Of a stretch of 64,000 nt of DNA, positions 8,568 to 17,852 are shown piece by piece. The notes under the pieces are model-generated. The model was not told the origin of the DNA. It saw only the letters and a program-made list of their open reading frames with translations, and did no database searches. Origin of the DNA: Paenibacillus xylanilyticus (GTDB lineage Bacteria > Bacillota > Bacilli > Paenibacillales > Paenibacillaceae); assembly GCF_009664365.1 (NCBI RefSeq), contig NZ_CP044310.1:1437001-1501000 (forward strand). Direction: 5' to 3'. A program made the translations under genes and the position numbers. Within the stretch, counting starts at the first letter, position 1. Each line of letters starts with the position of its first letter.

Positions 8568-11156
8568 TTAATTATCTTTTAAATCTTCAACTGAGTCGAT
8601 ATCCATGTAAGTCGGAACAACCAGCCCTTGTTTAACGCCAGTCATGCTGACGGCTATATCTTCGATCTGGTCTCCATATGTCTCCCAGTAGTCTCCGTGT
8701 GTAAGTGGGAGCCAGACGGCTGGGGATGCATCGATATCACCTGCTGCCAAGCCTGCCCACATAGGTCCGGCTTCAACTTGCAGTGCTTTGACTGTATAGC
8801 CAAGTTTCGTCTCAAGCACATACTTCAGCAGATTCGTACTTGCAATTTCCGAGTCCCAAGCAACGTAACCAAGGCGCAAATTATCTCCGCTAACAGGGGT
8901 TAGCCCTTTGGTCCATTCATCAATTTGGTCCGGATGCTTTTCTGCATAATTCTTGGCAGCTTCTTCAGGTGAGATGCCCTTTTGAATATCGACCATGATT
9001 TCACTCATTTGATCTGCAGTCCAATTAAAACGAGAGAAGAATTCATAGGCAACGGGATGATCTTCTTTGATCCCTTTACGTCCTACAGTATGAACTTCCT
9101 CGGCATCACCGAAGATCAAGTCAGGATCATCCAGATACTTCAGATCATACTGATTGAACATCCAGTGCGGAGTCCAGCCTGTAACGATGATTGGCTCTTG
9201 ATTTTTGTAGGCTTTGTCCAGTGAAGCAGTCATCGCTGCTCCAGAGCCTTCGATCAGGTTCCAGTTGGACAACTCATAATTTTCAATGGCATTTTTGGTA
9301 GCTTTCATGAGACCTGCACCTGGGTCGATCCCTACAATCTGGTGATTAACTTCCTCTCCAACGTTAGCCGTTGGAGTGGAGGAGGAAGCAGCACCTGTTT
9401 CGAGATCTTCAATCGAATTTACGTCCGTCATGTATGAAGGAACAACGAGACCAGTACGTACACCTGTCATGTTGGCTCCGAGATCCTCCACTTGGTCTTT
9501 GTAACGTTCCCAGTAGTCGGCATGCGTAAGTGGCAGCCAAGCTGCAGGAGAAGCATCTACATCACCTGAAGCGACACCGGTCCACATCGGTCCAGCTTCA
9601 ACTTGGAGGGCGTTTACTTTATAACCCAGTTTGTTTTCCATCACATATTTCAGCAAGTTGGTGCTGGCGATTTCGGAATCCCAAGCAACATAGCTGAGTT
9701 TAAATGTGTCGCCGTTAACAGGAGTCAGCCCTTTGGTCCATTCGTTAATCTGATCTGCATGTTTCTCAGCGTAGTCTTCGGCAGCTTGCTCTGGAGACGT
9801 GCCATCCTGAATGGCAATCATCATTTCGCCCATATCTTCCGAAGACCACTCGAAGCGGGATAGGAATTCATAAGCTACAGGATGATCTTCTTTCAGACCT
9901 TTACGGGCGATGGTATGAATTTCTTCCGCATCACCGAAAGATTTCTCAGGGTCTTCCAGATATTTCAGATCATATTTGTTGAACATCCAGTGCGGAGTCC
10001 AACCTGTAATAATGATTGGTTCCTCATTTTTGATCGCTTTGTCCAGCGTAGCCGTCATGGCTGCACCAGAGCCTTCAATAAGAGTCCAGTCAGTCAGTTT
10101 ATAGTCTTCGATCGCTTTGGCAGCGGACTTCATGATACCAGCCCCTGGATCGATACCAATAATCTGATAATTGACTTCTTCACCTACAGCATTGGCTGCT
10201 GTGTTGTTACCGCCGGCAGATGTAGTATTACCGCCCGTGAAGTATTGGGAGAAACCGGCAACCAGCACCACCAGTGTAGCTGCTGCGGCAATCCAAGCTT
10301 TCTGTTTAGAAGATACACGAGAGGTCTTTTTCCGACCAGGCATAAACAGATTTTGCGTGAAACGGTCGAGTACAATCGCGAGTACTACGACAGCCAGACC
10401 TGCTTCGAAACCTTTACCAATTTGAAGCTGTGTTACCGCACGATATACTTCCGCACCAATACCCTGTGCACCGATCATGGATGCAATGACAACCATGGAC
10501 AGCGACAGCATAATTGTTTGGTTGATCCCCGACATGACGGTAGGCAAGGCGAGTGGAAGCTGTACTTTGAACAGTTTTTGCATGGAAGTCGAACCAAATG
10601 CATCAGCTGCTTCAACCAATTCGCCAGAAACCTGTTTGATCCCCAAATGAGTCAGACGAATGGTTGGCGGAATCGCGAAGATAACAGATGCGATAACACC
10701 CGGAACGACACCGAGACTAAAGAAGGTTACGGCTGGCAGCAAGTAAACAAATGCAGGCATTGTCTGCATGAAGTCAAGCAGCGGTGTAATAATGCGTGCT
10801 GCAGTTTTGCTGTAAGCCAGCCAGATTCCGACCGGAACACCGATCAGAATGGAGATCAGTCCTGATGTGATAACCAGACCGAGTGTGTCCATCGATTGGG
10901 ACCAGTATCCCAAGTTATCCACGAGCAGGAACCCGATCACTGTAAATAGTGTCAATGGGAGGCGACCCACGAGGAACGCTAAAACACCCAGTATCGCAAT
11001 GAACAGGAGCGGATGCGGGAGCATGAACAGCCCGGAGAAAAATCCGACAACCTCCTGAATAACAACAGAAATAACTCTAAACAATCCGGAGAGCGAGGAG
11101 CTCATCCAGTCAACGATGGATTCAATCCACGACGCTAGTGGTATTTTGGGAATCAT
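8568..11156 (-). CDS. Glycine betaine/proline betaine ABC permease fused to two tandem substrate-binding domains
   Basis: 862 aa. Residues 1-283 are a ProW/OpuAB-type permease (multiple helices; EAADAFGSTSMQKLFKVQLPLALP is the conserved EAA loop region). An extra helix (about 289-307) tethers two OpuAC-type domains outside the membrane, SBD1 at about 324-590 and SBD2 at about 599-862. Both keep the tryptophan sites expected for a betaine cage (GWTPHWMF, VAWDSE, AWLPLTH). The two copies are near-identical in layout, a period of about 275 residues, which implies internal duplication. One fused SBD is known in lactococcal OpuA; two tandem ones are unusual. The gene overlaps the ATPase gene by 35 bases, so translation is coupled. 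Role: ATP-driven uptake of compatible solutes under osmotic stress. Confidence 0.93.
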   Translation of the reverse strand: MIPKIPLASWIESIVDWMSSSLSGLFRVISVVIQEVVGFFSGLFMLPHPLLFIAILGVLAFLVGRLPLTLFTVIGFLLVDNLGYWSQSMDTLGLVITSGLISILIGVPVGIWLAYSKTAARIITPLLDFMQTMPAFVYLLPAVTFFSLGVVPGVIASVIFAIPPTIRLTHLGIKQVSGELVEAADAFGSTSMQKLFKVQLPLALPTVMSGINQTIMLSLSMVVIASMIGAQGIGAEVYRAVTQLQIGKGFEAGLAVVVLAIVLDRFTQNLFMPGRKKTSRVSSKQKAWIAAAATLVVLVAGFSQYFTGGNTTSAGGNNTAANAVGEEVNYQIIGIDPGAGIMKSAAKAIEDYKLTDWTLIEGSGAAMTATLDKAIKNEEPIIITGWTPHWMFNKYDLKYLEDPEKSFGDAEEIHTIARKGLKEDHPVAYEFLSRFEWSSEDMGEMMIAIQDGTSPEQAAEDYAEKHADQINEWTKGLTPVNGDTFKLSYVAWDSEIASTNLLKYVMENKLGYKVNALQVEAGPMWTGVASGDVDASPAAWLPLTHADYWERYKDQVEDLGANMTGVRTGLVVPSYMTDVNSIEDLETGAASSSTPTANVGEEVNHQIVGIDPGAGLMKATKNAIENYELSNWNLIEGSGAAMTASLDKAYKNQEPIIVTGWTPHWMFNQYDLKYLDDPDLIFGDAEEVHTVGRKGIKEDHPVAYEFFSRFNWTADQMSEIMVDIQKGISPEEAAKNYAEKHPDQIDEWTKGLTPVSGDNLRLGYVAWDSEIASTNLLKYVLETKLGYTVKALQVEAGPMWAGLAAGDIDASPAVWLPLTHGDYWETYGDQIEDIAVSMTGVKQGLVVPTYMDIDSVEDLKDN

Positions 11157-12351
11157 TCACAAGTTCCTCCTTTACTGCAACTTCTCCGCTAAGCGCACCC
11201 AGCAGGGCACCGCGGACGATAACACCTTGCAGGCGGCCATTTTCACCTACAACCGCGAGAGGCACATGTGCTGAACTTACCATTTCGAACAATTCATGAA
11301 TCAGGGTCTCAGGTGCCACAGTCGGGCCGTCCGTGATCAGAATGTCGTTCAGTACTTTGTTTTCACGCATCGCACGGGATGCATCATCTGCTGTAATGAC
11401 ACCAAGCAATTTCTTCGAACGGTCAATGACAAACAGGTTGGAAATACCACGTTCGCGCATTAATTCGAGGGCAACACGAGGACCACGGTCAAGCGTAATT
11501 GTTTCAGGGCGCCGCATAACATGTGATGCAGTGAGGACTTTGGACAAATCCACGTCTTCGACGAAGCGGGCCACATAAGAGTTGGCCGGTTGAATCATAA
11601 TTTCTTCCGGAGTACCGATCTGCACGACAGCGCCGTCCTTCATGAGGGCAATACGATCACCGATGCGCAGCGCTTCGTCCAAGTCATGGGTAATGAAAAT
11701 AATCGTCTTTTTCATTTTATCCTGAAGCTCAATCAGTTCATCCTGCATATCCCGGCGGATCAGTGGATCTAGTGCACTGAACGCTTCATCCATTAAAAGT
11801 ACTTCCGGGTCATTGGCTAGCGCACGAGCCAAGCCGACACGCTGCTGCATACCACCACTCAGTTCATCTGGCATCTTATCTTCCCAGCCTTTGAGGCCAA
11901 CCAGTTCAAGTGAGGTTTTCGCTTTTTCCCGGCGAACAGCTTTGTCCACCTTTTGGACTTCAAGTCCATACTCCACATTATCAAGAACGGTACGGTGCGG
12001 GAACAACGCAAATTTTTGGAATACCATGCTGATTGTTTTCCGGCGTACTTCGCGCAATTGTTCTTTGTTCATTTTACGTAGATCCTTGCCATGAACGAGA
12101 ATCTCACCGGATGTTGGTTCAATCAGTCGATTGAACATTCGAACCAGTGTGGATTTACCACTTCCTGAAAGTCCCATGATGACAAAAATCTCACCTTGCT
12201 TAATTTCCATGTTGACCCGGTTGACACCAACCGTTATCTGTTTTTCTTTGGCCAACTTTTCTTTGCCCCAACCTTGCTCCAGTAATTGCAGACCTTGCTC
12301 GGTTTGGGGGCCAAACAGTTTACTTACATTTTTTACTTCAAGTATGGTCAT
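11122..12351 (-). CDS. Glycine betaine ABC transporter ATPase with CBS domains (ProV/OpuAA/GbuA family)
   Basis: 409 aa. The ABC domain has Walker A GLSGSGKST, signature LSGGMQQRVGLARAL, Walker B VLLMDEAFSALDP and the switch His in ITHDLDEA. The C-terminal third holds two CBS repeats (TASHVMRRPETI..., LNDILITDGPTVAPE...). In related OpuA/OpuC ATPases the CBS pair senses ionic strength or binds c-di-AMP; that role is inferred here. ATG 12351 is chosen because revcomp AGAAGGGGTG lies 5-7 bases upstream and the protein then begins MTILEVKNVSK like its relatives; a longer frame to 12492 has no ribosome binding site. First gene of the two-gene transporter operon, transcribed away from the GbsR-type regulator. 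Confidence 0.93.
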   Translation of the reverse strand: MTILEVKNVSKLFGPQTEQGLQLLEQGWGKEKLAKEKQITVGVNRVNMEIKQGEIFVIMGLSGSGKSTLVRMFNRLIEPTSGEILVHGKDLRKMNKEQLREVRRKTISMVFQKFALFPHRTVLDNVEYGLEVQKVDKAVRREKAKTSLELVGLKGWEDKMPDELSGGMQQRVGLARALANDPEVLLMDEAFSALDPLIRRDMQDELIELQDKMKKTIIFITHDLDEALRIGDRIALMKDGAVVQIGTPEEIMIQPANSYVARFVEDVDLSKVLTASHVMRRPETITLDRGPRVALELMRERGISNLFVIDRSKKLLGVITADDASRAMRENKVLNDILITDGPTVAPETLIHELFEMVSSAHVPLAVVGENGRLQGVIVRGALLGALSGEVAVKEELVNDSQNTTSVVD

Positions 12352-12482
12352 GTTTTCACCCCTTCTGATGTGTTGTGCACTTCGAACGGCTTTCAGCATC
12401 CACAAGCCCATACACTTGTGCGCCCAGCCACGAAATCCGGTAATTGTTGCTTCGCTTCCCGTCTTTCTGGGTAACGTTTTGT

Positions 12483-12511
12483 ATTGTATCAATACTTAAC
12501 CAGTATATCAA
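12483..12511 (-). promoter_or_regulatory. SigA-type promoter of the betaine transporter operon
   Basis: On the minus strand, TTGATA (12506-12511), 17-base spacer, TACAAT (12483-12488), about 130 bases before the ATPase start. A second possible pair (TTGTAC-N17-CATTAT) overlaps the palindrome just upstream. Confidence 0.6.
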
Positions 12512-12532
12512 CTGAATAAACAGTACATAATG

Positions 12533-12556
12533 TTTGTACAGTAAAAACTGTACAAA
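12533..12556. promoter_or_regulatory. Perfect palindrome, candidate GbsR-type operator
   Basis: TTTGTACAGT-AAAA-ACTGTACAAA is a perfect 10-bp inverted repeat with a 4-base spacer. It lies between the divergent transporter operon and the GbsR-like regulator, just upstream of the transporter promoter. It has no T-run, so it is not a terminator. Assignment to GbsR is inferred from position only. Confidence 0.6.
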
Positions 12557-12845
12557 GTTTTCCGTCCAAATGCTCTGTTTTACTCCTTATTCTGCCTAAT
12601 GAGGCAGCTTTACATTTGATATTGCTTTTCCTACAATAGACAATGAGCTAATTTAAGCTGTTTTTTGGTTAAAGATAGTCGTAGGCAGATGCAACCTGGT
12701 AAGGTTCCATTTTCATACATTGGGTGAATGAAAGCCCTCTGGCGTATAGGATGTCCGGCCGGATGCTTTCCCATGTAAGCAGGATCTTGTATGGTTGCAA
12801 TTATTTGTGCCAAGACTGGGAATGTTCAGAATGGAGGTTGCAAGC

Positions 12846-13421
12846 ATGGGCTTGGACCATTTACAAGAAGAACAGCAGGCAACCGTTCTTAGAATCCGTA
12901 AACGCGTCATTGAAGCTATCGGACGTAATATGGATCTATACGGTGTTACGCTGTCCACGGGACACTTATATGGATTGCTTTTTTTTGCAGACAAACCAAT
13001 GACCCTTGACGATATGGGCCGGGAAATGGAAATGAGCAAAACGAGCATGAGTACCGGCGTACGTACACTGCTGGATCTGAAAATGGTAAACAAGGTATGG
13101 AGCAAGGGCTCTCGGAAAGACCTATATGAAGTGGAGTATGACTGGCATCAGACGTTTACGGATTATTTTGCGATTAAATGGAGAAAAGCTGTGGAGAGTA
13201 ACCTTCAGGTGCTGCGCAAGTCCATTGAGGAGCTGAATCGTTTGATTAAAGACCTGGACGAGCAAGCAGATGCCGAACTTCTTCACATTCTAAAGGTAGA
13301 CAAAAATAAAGTGTTGCAAGCGGAAGCATATTACAAATGGCTGGACCGACTGATCGACACCATGGAAGATGAAGAAATCTATAAGCTGGTTCCGCGGGAA
13401 GAGATTCAAGATAACTCTTAA
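12846..13421 (+). CDS. GbsR/OpcR family choline/betaine-responsive regulator
   Basis: 191 aa, close to the roughly 180 aa of Bacillus GbsR. The N-terminal half is a MarR-like winged helix (MTLDDMGREMEMSKTSMSTGVRTLLDLKMVNKVWSKGSRKDLYE split over helix, turn and wing); the C-terminal half is helical (VLRKSIEELNRLIKDLDEQ). Bacillus GbsR represses choline/betaine genes and responds to choline. ATG 12846 is selected because GGAGG (12833-12837) is 8 bases upstream; upstream ATG/TTG codons lack such a site. It is divergent from the betaine transporter, so that operon is its likely target. A terminator follows directly. Confidence 0.88.
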   Translation: MGLDHLQEEQQATVLRIRKRVIEAIGRNMDLYGVTLSTGHLYGLLFFADKPMTLDDMGREMEMSKTSMSTGVRTLLDLKMVNKVWSKGSRKDLYEVEYDWHQTFTDYFAIKWRKAVESNLQVLRKSIEELNRLIKDLDEQADAELLHILKVDKNKVLQAEAYYKWLDRLIDTMEDEEIYKLVPREEIQDNS

Positions 13422-13429
13422 GCAGAACC

Positions 13430-13463
13430 CAAAAGGCGCTCTCCTATTGGAGGCGCCTTTTTG
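13430..13463 (+). terminator. Intrinsic terminator after the GbsR-type gene
   Basis: AAAGGCGCTCTCC / GGAGGCGCCTTT hairpin with a TATT loop and T-run. Confidence 0.88.
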
Positions 13464-13511
13464 CTGTGTATTTATAATGAAGAAAAAAAATCAGATTTCG
13501 TTCCAAATGCA

Positions 13512-15140
13512 TTAGAATTGCCCGATCAGTCCGGCATGAGAGAGGGCTGCGTGCTGCTCTGCGATGTGTATAAGCTCATCCATAATCCGGTGACGTCCCG
13601 AAGGTGTCCAGCTCATCATCAGCCAGCTTGAAATATCATGTACATTGCCACCAAGTACAGCAGGCGAACGATTCCATGAAGACGTCTGTTTTAACCGTCG
13701 CAGCAGTTTTTCGCTGGCAGGATGCATGGAGAGACGATGGATGAACAAGTGATCCGTATCCAGCAGAGGGATGCGCTCAGCAGGGTAATCGACCCACTGG
13801 TGTTCTGGCGGAGCAATCTGTGCAGGCTGCAGCCCTAATTCGGTATACAACAATTGGCTCAGGGGATGATTGATCGTACCCTGCAACCGGATCATTGGAG
13901 GCTTAACCTCCACTAGTGTAACCCGTTCATGGTCAAAAAACTGCTGCAGACGTTTGCCCACATCCAGCGTTCTGAATTCAAGCTGTTTGAAATGATCCAA
14001 GGCTTGTTTTTCCCGCCCAACGAGCTCGGCAATACGGAAATGAATGTGTTTCCAGTCCTGAACAGGCTCAAGGAGCACGGTTGGCGCAATACTTTTCAGT
14101 TTATCGTAATAGGGTTCATGATGGGTGTCAGCAATAATCAGATCAGGCTTGGATTGGCGAAGCTTGTTGAATTGCAAAGTGAGCTTATGCTGGTGTTCGT
14201 TCTCGCTCAGTTCCTGATCTGTGAATCCGTTTAGCGTCGCAATCGCTTCAAGCCCCAGGGAAGACAAGTTATGTTCCAGGCCCAGAACGGAAGCCGTTGC
14301 TACTCGCAATTGTTCTCTCTTCATATATATAGTGGGTGAGATACCGACAGCTTGTTTAAATTTGCGATTAAAATAATACTCATTGCCATAACCTACAGAT
14401 TCAGCGACATCTTTAATGGAACACAGATCCAGCTGCAATTGTTGTTTGGCTTCTTCAATCCGCAGTCGATTCAGGTAATCTGTTGGTGACATGTCTTTGG
14501 CCTTCTTGAAGCTGCGGGAATATGAGCTCGGAGTCAGGCCGGCGATCTTGGCCAGCTGGTCCATACTTATGCCTTCACCCATGAATCGGTGCATATACAT
14601 AATGCTTCGCTCCAGGGCAGGGTCGACTTTCTCATGATTGGCTTCTAGACGATTCTCGGAAATGTACTGCAACAATTCGTGGAGCTGCGTGTGTATATTA
14701 ATAAAATGTTCCTGCTGAACCCCCTGATAGGCTGTATATAATTGTTCCATGCGCGCGACCATCTGCTGTTCATGACGAACAGGCATAGGACCCGTTGACC
14801 ATTGGAAGGGTAGGCAGGGATCAGAAATCATTTTCCATTCACCACGTACTTGCTTCAACTGGACCGTGTTCATCGATAGGAGAATACATTCCGTAATACC
14901 GGAGCGGGAGGCAGCCTCAATCGTGGTCCCCTTTTCCAGTACAAATAGTTGATGGGCGCGGGCTTTATGTATTTGATCATTAAGAATCAGGACACCTTCT
15001 CCTTGCAAAACAAGACACAGCATAGGCCGGGAAACCGTCTTGCCATGCACACGGAAATTCTCTCCACGGCGTACACGGCACATGGAAGAGAGGAGTGGTA
15101 GAGTTGACGTTTCAGAAATGAAGGGAAGCTGTTCATTCAT
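13512..15140 (-). CDS. AraC-family regulator fused to a siderophore-binding-like domain (Btr type)
   Basis: 542 aa. The N-terminal ~160 residues look like an AraC cupin region. Two AraC helix-turn-helices follow (about 165-270; LAKIAGLTPSSYSRSFKK, and CSIKDVAESVGYGNEYYFNRKFKQ). The C-terminal ~270 residues resemble a FeuA/FecB-type ferric siderophore-binding protein (KPDLIIAD, PTVLLEP). This matches Bacillus Btr (YbbB), which senses Fe-bacillibactin and activates its import genes. No siderophore import operon is adjacent. ATG 15140 has AAAAGG about 9 bases upstream; ATG 15149 directly abuts that site and is less likely. A Fur box 31 bases before the start suggests iron repression. Confidence 0.88.
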   Translation of the reverse strand: MNEQLPFISETSTLPLLSSMCRVRRGENFRVHGKTVSRPMLCLVLQGEGVLILNDQIHKARAHQLFVLEKGTTIEAASRSGITECILLSMNTVQLKQVRGEWKMISDPCLPFQWSTGPMPVRHEQQMVARMEQLYTAYQGVQQEHFINIHTQLHELLQYISENRLEANHEKVDPALERSIMYMHRFMGEGISMDQLAKIAGLTPSSYSRSFKKAKDMSPTDYLNRLRIEEAKQQLQLDLCSIKDVAESVGYGNEYYFNRKFKQAVGISPTIYMKREQLRVATASVLGLEHNLSSLGLEAIATLNGFTDQELSENEHQHKLTLQFNKLRQSKPDLIIADTHHEPYYDKLKSIAPTVLLEPVQDWKHIHFRIAELVGREKQALDHFKQLEFRTLDVGKRLQQFFDHERVTLVEVKPPMIRLQGTINHPLSQLLYTELGLQPAQIAPPEHQWVDYPAERIPLLDTDHLFIHRLSMHPASEKLLRRLKQTSSWNRSPAVLGGNVHDISSWLMMSWTPSGRHRIMDELIHIAEQHAALSHAGLIGQF

Positions 15141-15170
15141 ACGGACCATCCTTTTGTCTCATTTTCTTAA

Positions 15171-15185
15171 TGATAACAATTATCA
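15171..15185. promoter_or_regulatory. Fur box
   Basis: TGATAAC-A-ATTATCA fits the 7-1-7 Fur consensus (TGATAAT-N-ATTATCA) with one mismatch. It lies just upstream of the Btr-like gene on the minus strand, consistent with derepression under iron limitation. Confidence 0.75.
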
Positions 15186-15228
15186 TTCTCATATGGAAGA
15201 CGTTTTTCAAAAATAGTTGCGAACATAT

Positions 15229-15276
15229 AAAAAGAGGATACCGGGAGCTGCAGGGCTGCAAGGTAATCCTCTTTAT
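15229..15276 (-). terminator. Intrinsic terminator of the DUF5050-like gene
   Basis: Read on the minus strand, AAAGAGGAT-ACC and GGT-ATCCTCTTT pair around a GC-rich loop containing CTGCAG, followed by a T-run. Confidence 0.8.
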
Positions 15277-15288
15277 TTAATAAGAAAT

Positions 15289-16575
15289 TCAGTTTGGTGT
15301 TACCAACAGAATGTCGTCCAGGAATACTTCGCTTAACACTTTATTACCTGAGCCATTCGCCTGGATATGATACAAACGATAGAGGTCTTTGGCGTTAATG
15401 TAGAAGATGCCTGGAACGTCATCTCTGAAATGGAAGGTGTCCCATTCATCCCCGACCAGTTTGGTTACTTTGAGCGCCGAACTTACGGCGTAGAGGCCAT
15501 TGTCGCCAGAAATGTAGGCAAGTGTTGCTGTGCCATTGGTCAGCTGATCCCCAACGTAATTGACGTTAGACAAATTTAGATTGGTCGTTTTGGAGACCTT
15601 GCTGCCAGACACGGTTTTTGCGTACGCTTTTTTGTCTGCATCAATGATAACTGCCTTGTCTGTGCCAAGTGCACTTATTTCTCGGATGCTTTTGCTATGA
15701 AGCTGGAATGTCTTGCCTGAAGTCGTAAGGGCAAAGGCTTTGCCTGTTGCGTAGTTATAATCCTTGTTGCTGTCCAAGCTGATTCCTTTGTTATACACGT
15801 AAAACGAGCTGCTCCAGCCACCGGAGTATACTGCGTTCACGTCCAGCTTGGCTTTTGGATTCACAGCACTCGCCTTGCCTGTACTGTAGTTCACGGTGTA
15901 CATGACCACAGCATTGGTGGAGTAGTAGGTTTCATAAGGATTGGTGTTAACCATCAGCTGCAGTTTGTTTTTTGCCGGATTCATAAAATAAGTGCTTTCC
16001 ACTGCGCCTTCAGCAATCCGTTGTACCGTTCCGCTGCCATTTGTAGCTTTGGAGACGATCCAGGTATTGCCGTTAACGAGGGCGTTGTAATAAACGCGGC
16101 CCTTAATGACAGCCAGCAGCGGGAAATCCGTATCTGCTTTGTCCGCGATCTTTTTTACGGAAGTTGGCTCACCATCACCACTCGCACGATAGATCGAACC
16201 TTTGGCATCCATATAATATATGAATCCGTTATCCGTATCGTAACGCAGAACCTCGGTTGCAAACGTCTCGGCGGTATCGCGCGATCCGTCATTGGGGACC
16301 CGAAGCAGTGTTGTGGAAGTTTCAGATGAAGTGTAGTAGAGGTGAGAACCTGCTGCTACAAGGTCCACACCCTGAAAATCAAGTAAAACTTCTGTCGTAT
16401 TGCTGCCATCCCCGGATACTTTGTACAGTACGCCGTCTGACTCGTAATACACAGTAGATTGATTGAGGGAAGCTGCCTGTGCTGCATTACCTCCACCCAA
16501 CATTGCTGCAGTGATCAGTGTAAACAATAGGAAAGTACTGATCTTGCGCTGCATGCCTGTAAACCATTTGCTCAT
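15289..16575 (-). CDS. Secreted DUF5050-like (beta-propeller-type) protein
   Basis: About 428 aa with a signal peptide (KISTFLLFTLITAAMLGGGNAAQA). The mature part is built of repeating units with a Tyr-Tyr-x-x-x-x-Gly-x-Leu-Tyr-Lys/Arg pattern (VYYESDGVLYKVSGDG, FIYYMDAKGSIYRASGDGE), as in DUF5050 and TolB-like propeller proteins that report a value per blade. Substrate and role are unknown. Start choice is weak: ATG 16575 follows AAGGGTG at an 11-base gap and leaves a normal signal peptide; ATG 16596 has no obvious ribosome binding site. Monocistronic, with its own terminator. Confidence 0.8.
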   Translation of the reverse strand: MSKWFTGMQRKISTFLLFTLITAAMLGGGNAAQAASLNQSTVYYESDGVLYKVSGDGSNTTEVLLDFQGVDLVAAGSHLYYTSSETSTTLLRVPNDGSRDTAETFATEVLRYDTDNGFIYYMDAKGSIYRASGDGEPTSVKKIADKADTDFPLLAVIKGRVYYNALVNGNTWIVSKATNGSGTVQRIAEGAVESTYFMNPAKNKLQLMVNTNPYETYYSTNAVVMYTVNYSTGKASAVNPKAKLDVNAVYSGGWSSSFYVYNKGISLDSNKDYNYATGKAFALTTSGKTFQLHSKSIREISALGTDKAVIIDADKKAYAKTVSGSKVSKTTNLNLSNVNYVGDQLTNGTATLAYISGDNGLYAVSSALKVTKLVGDEWDTFHFRDDVPGIFYINAKDLYRLYHIQANGSGNKVLSEVFLDDILLVTPN

Positions 16576-16813
16576 GTCTCCATCGACACCCTTCATCCAT
16601 ATGTATGTAGTTCGTTTCTTAAGTTATATCGGTAAACTAGGGAAAAATTGTTATATCTCAGCTGGCCAATGCCCACAGTTTGAAATTGAATTTCACGCTA
16701 TCCCAAGCCTTGAATCCATTTTCGAATGCTGCGGCCATTCCTTCTCCGAAGCATTCACCACAAGTCTGCTGCATGATAACATTGCGCTTACCAAAGTAGA
16801 GGAGTGATTCCAT

Positions 16814-17825
16814 ATGTTGAAGATCGCTATCATTGGATTTGGAAATGCCGTAGTGAATTATCATCTGCCTTATCTGGAGGGAAGAGAGCAGATCCAGGTG
16901 AAGACAATCTACCGACGTGAGGAAGACCGGGTGGGTGATACGGAGCGAGAAGGCTATTACCCGGGAATTACGTTTACTACAGTTCTTAATGATATACTGC
17001 ATGATCCAGATATCGAACTGATTGTCGTCGCAACTCATGTGGACAGTCATGTTGAATACGCCAAACTGGTATTGGAACATGGCAAACATGTTTTGGTCGA
17101 GAAGCCGTTTGCCTCAACTTCGGCTGAAGCCAAGGAGATTTTTGAACTGGCAGAACGTAAACATCTGATCGCGATGGCAAACCAGAACCGCAGGTATGAT
17201 GGGGACTTTCTTACTTTGAAAAAAAGTGATCGAGAGCGGTAAGCTGGGCAATATTGTAGAGATCCAGTCCCACTATGATTATTTTCATCCGCAATACAAT
17301 CGCAAAGGATTTGGGTTATTGCATGGTTTGGCGGTGCATACCATTGATCAGTTAATATCGTTATACGGTGAAGCAGACTGGATTGATTTTGATGTCCGAA
17401 GTCTGGTGGCGCCTGGGGAATCGGATGACTATATCGATATTGATTTCAGGTACGGCCGGATGAAAGCGACCATTAAGTGCAGCCTGCTTGTGAAAATCGA
17501 ATATCCGAAATTTATCATACACGGAGACCGAGGCAGTTTTGTGAAGCACAGCAGTGGTCATCAATCGAAAAACGAAGCCGGACCAACATCGGTATCCTAT
17601 GACATTGAACCCGAAACGAATTGGGGAACTTTGAGTTATGTGGACGAGAAAGGGGGGGCCCATACGGAGAACGTACCGTCTGAGGTGACGGACTATGGCA
17701 TGTTATATGAGAAATTGCTTGAGGCTATCCGTCATCACGGTGAGAAGCCCGTCAAGGATCATGAGGTTTTATATGTACTGGACATTTTGTATGCTGGAGT
17801 CGAAGCCGCGAAAAAGGCCAGATGA
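16814..17825 (+). pseudogene. Gfo/Idh/MocA family oxidoreductase, split by a +1 frameshift
   Basis: Two adjacent frames together form one about 336-aa oxidoreductase. The first (16814-17242) holds the Rossmann N-terminus (IAIIGFGNA) and the family EKP motif (VEKPFA). The second (from about 17226) continues with the (V)IESGKLGNIVEIQSHYDYF region and the alpha/beta C-terminal domain. The frame breaks in a run of seven A (17219-17225). Removing one A restores LKKVIESGKLG exactly, while as written the first frame ends in KSDRER and stops. It may be a young pseudogene, a phase-variable or slippage site, or a sequencing error. GAGGAG precedes the start. The downstream intact oxidoreductase begins 27 bases later and would be co-transcribed. 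Confidence 0.85.
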
Positions 17826-17852
17826 ATGGATATAAAGAAGAGGAGTGGAACA

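Noticed and set aside
9882..10865. 327-aa open frame on the plus strand
   Set aside because: Antisense to the betaine permease/SBD gene, Cys/Asn/Arg-rich with no family features. Its counterpart also appears antisense to the duplicated SBD, as expected from the repeat.
17219..17226. Programmed -1 frameshift at the A7 run
   Set aside because: A -1 slip would read AAG then TGA and stop at once. Only a +1 shift or loss of one A restores the protein, so the usual A-AAA-AAG mechanism does not fit.
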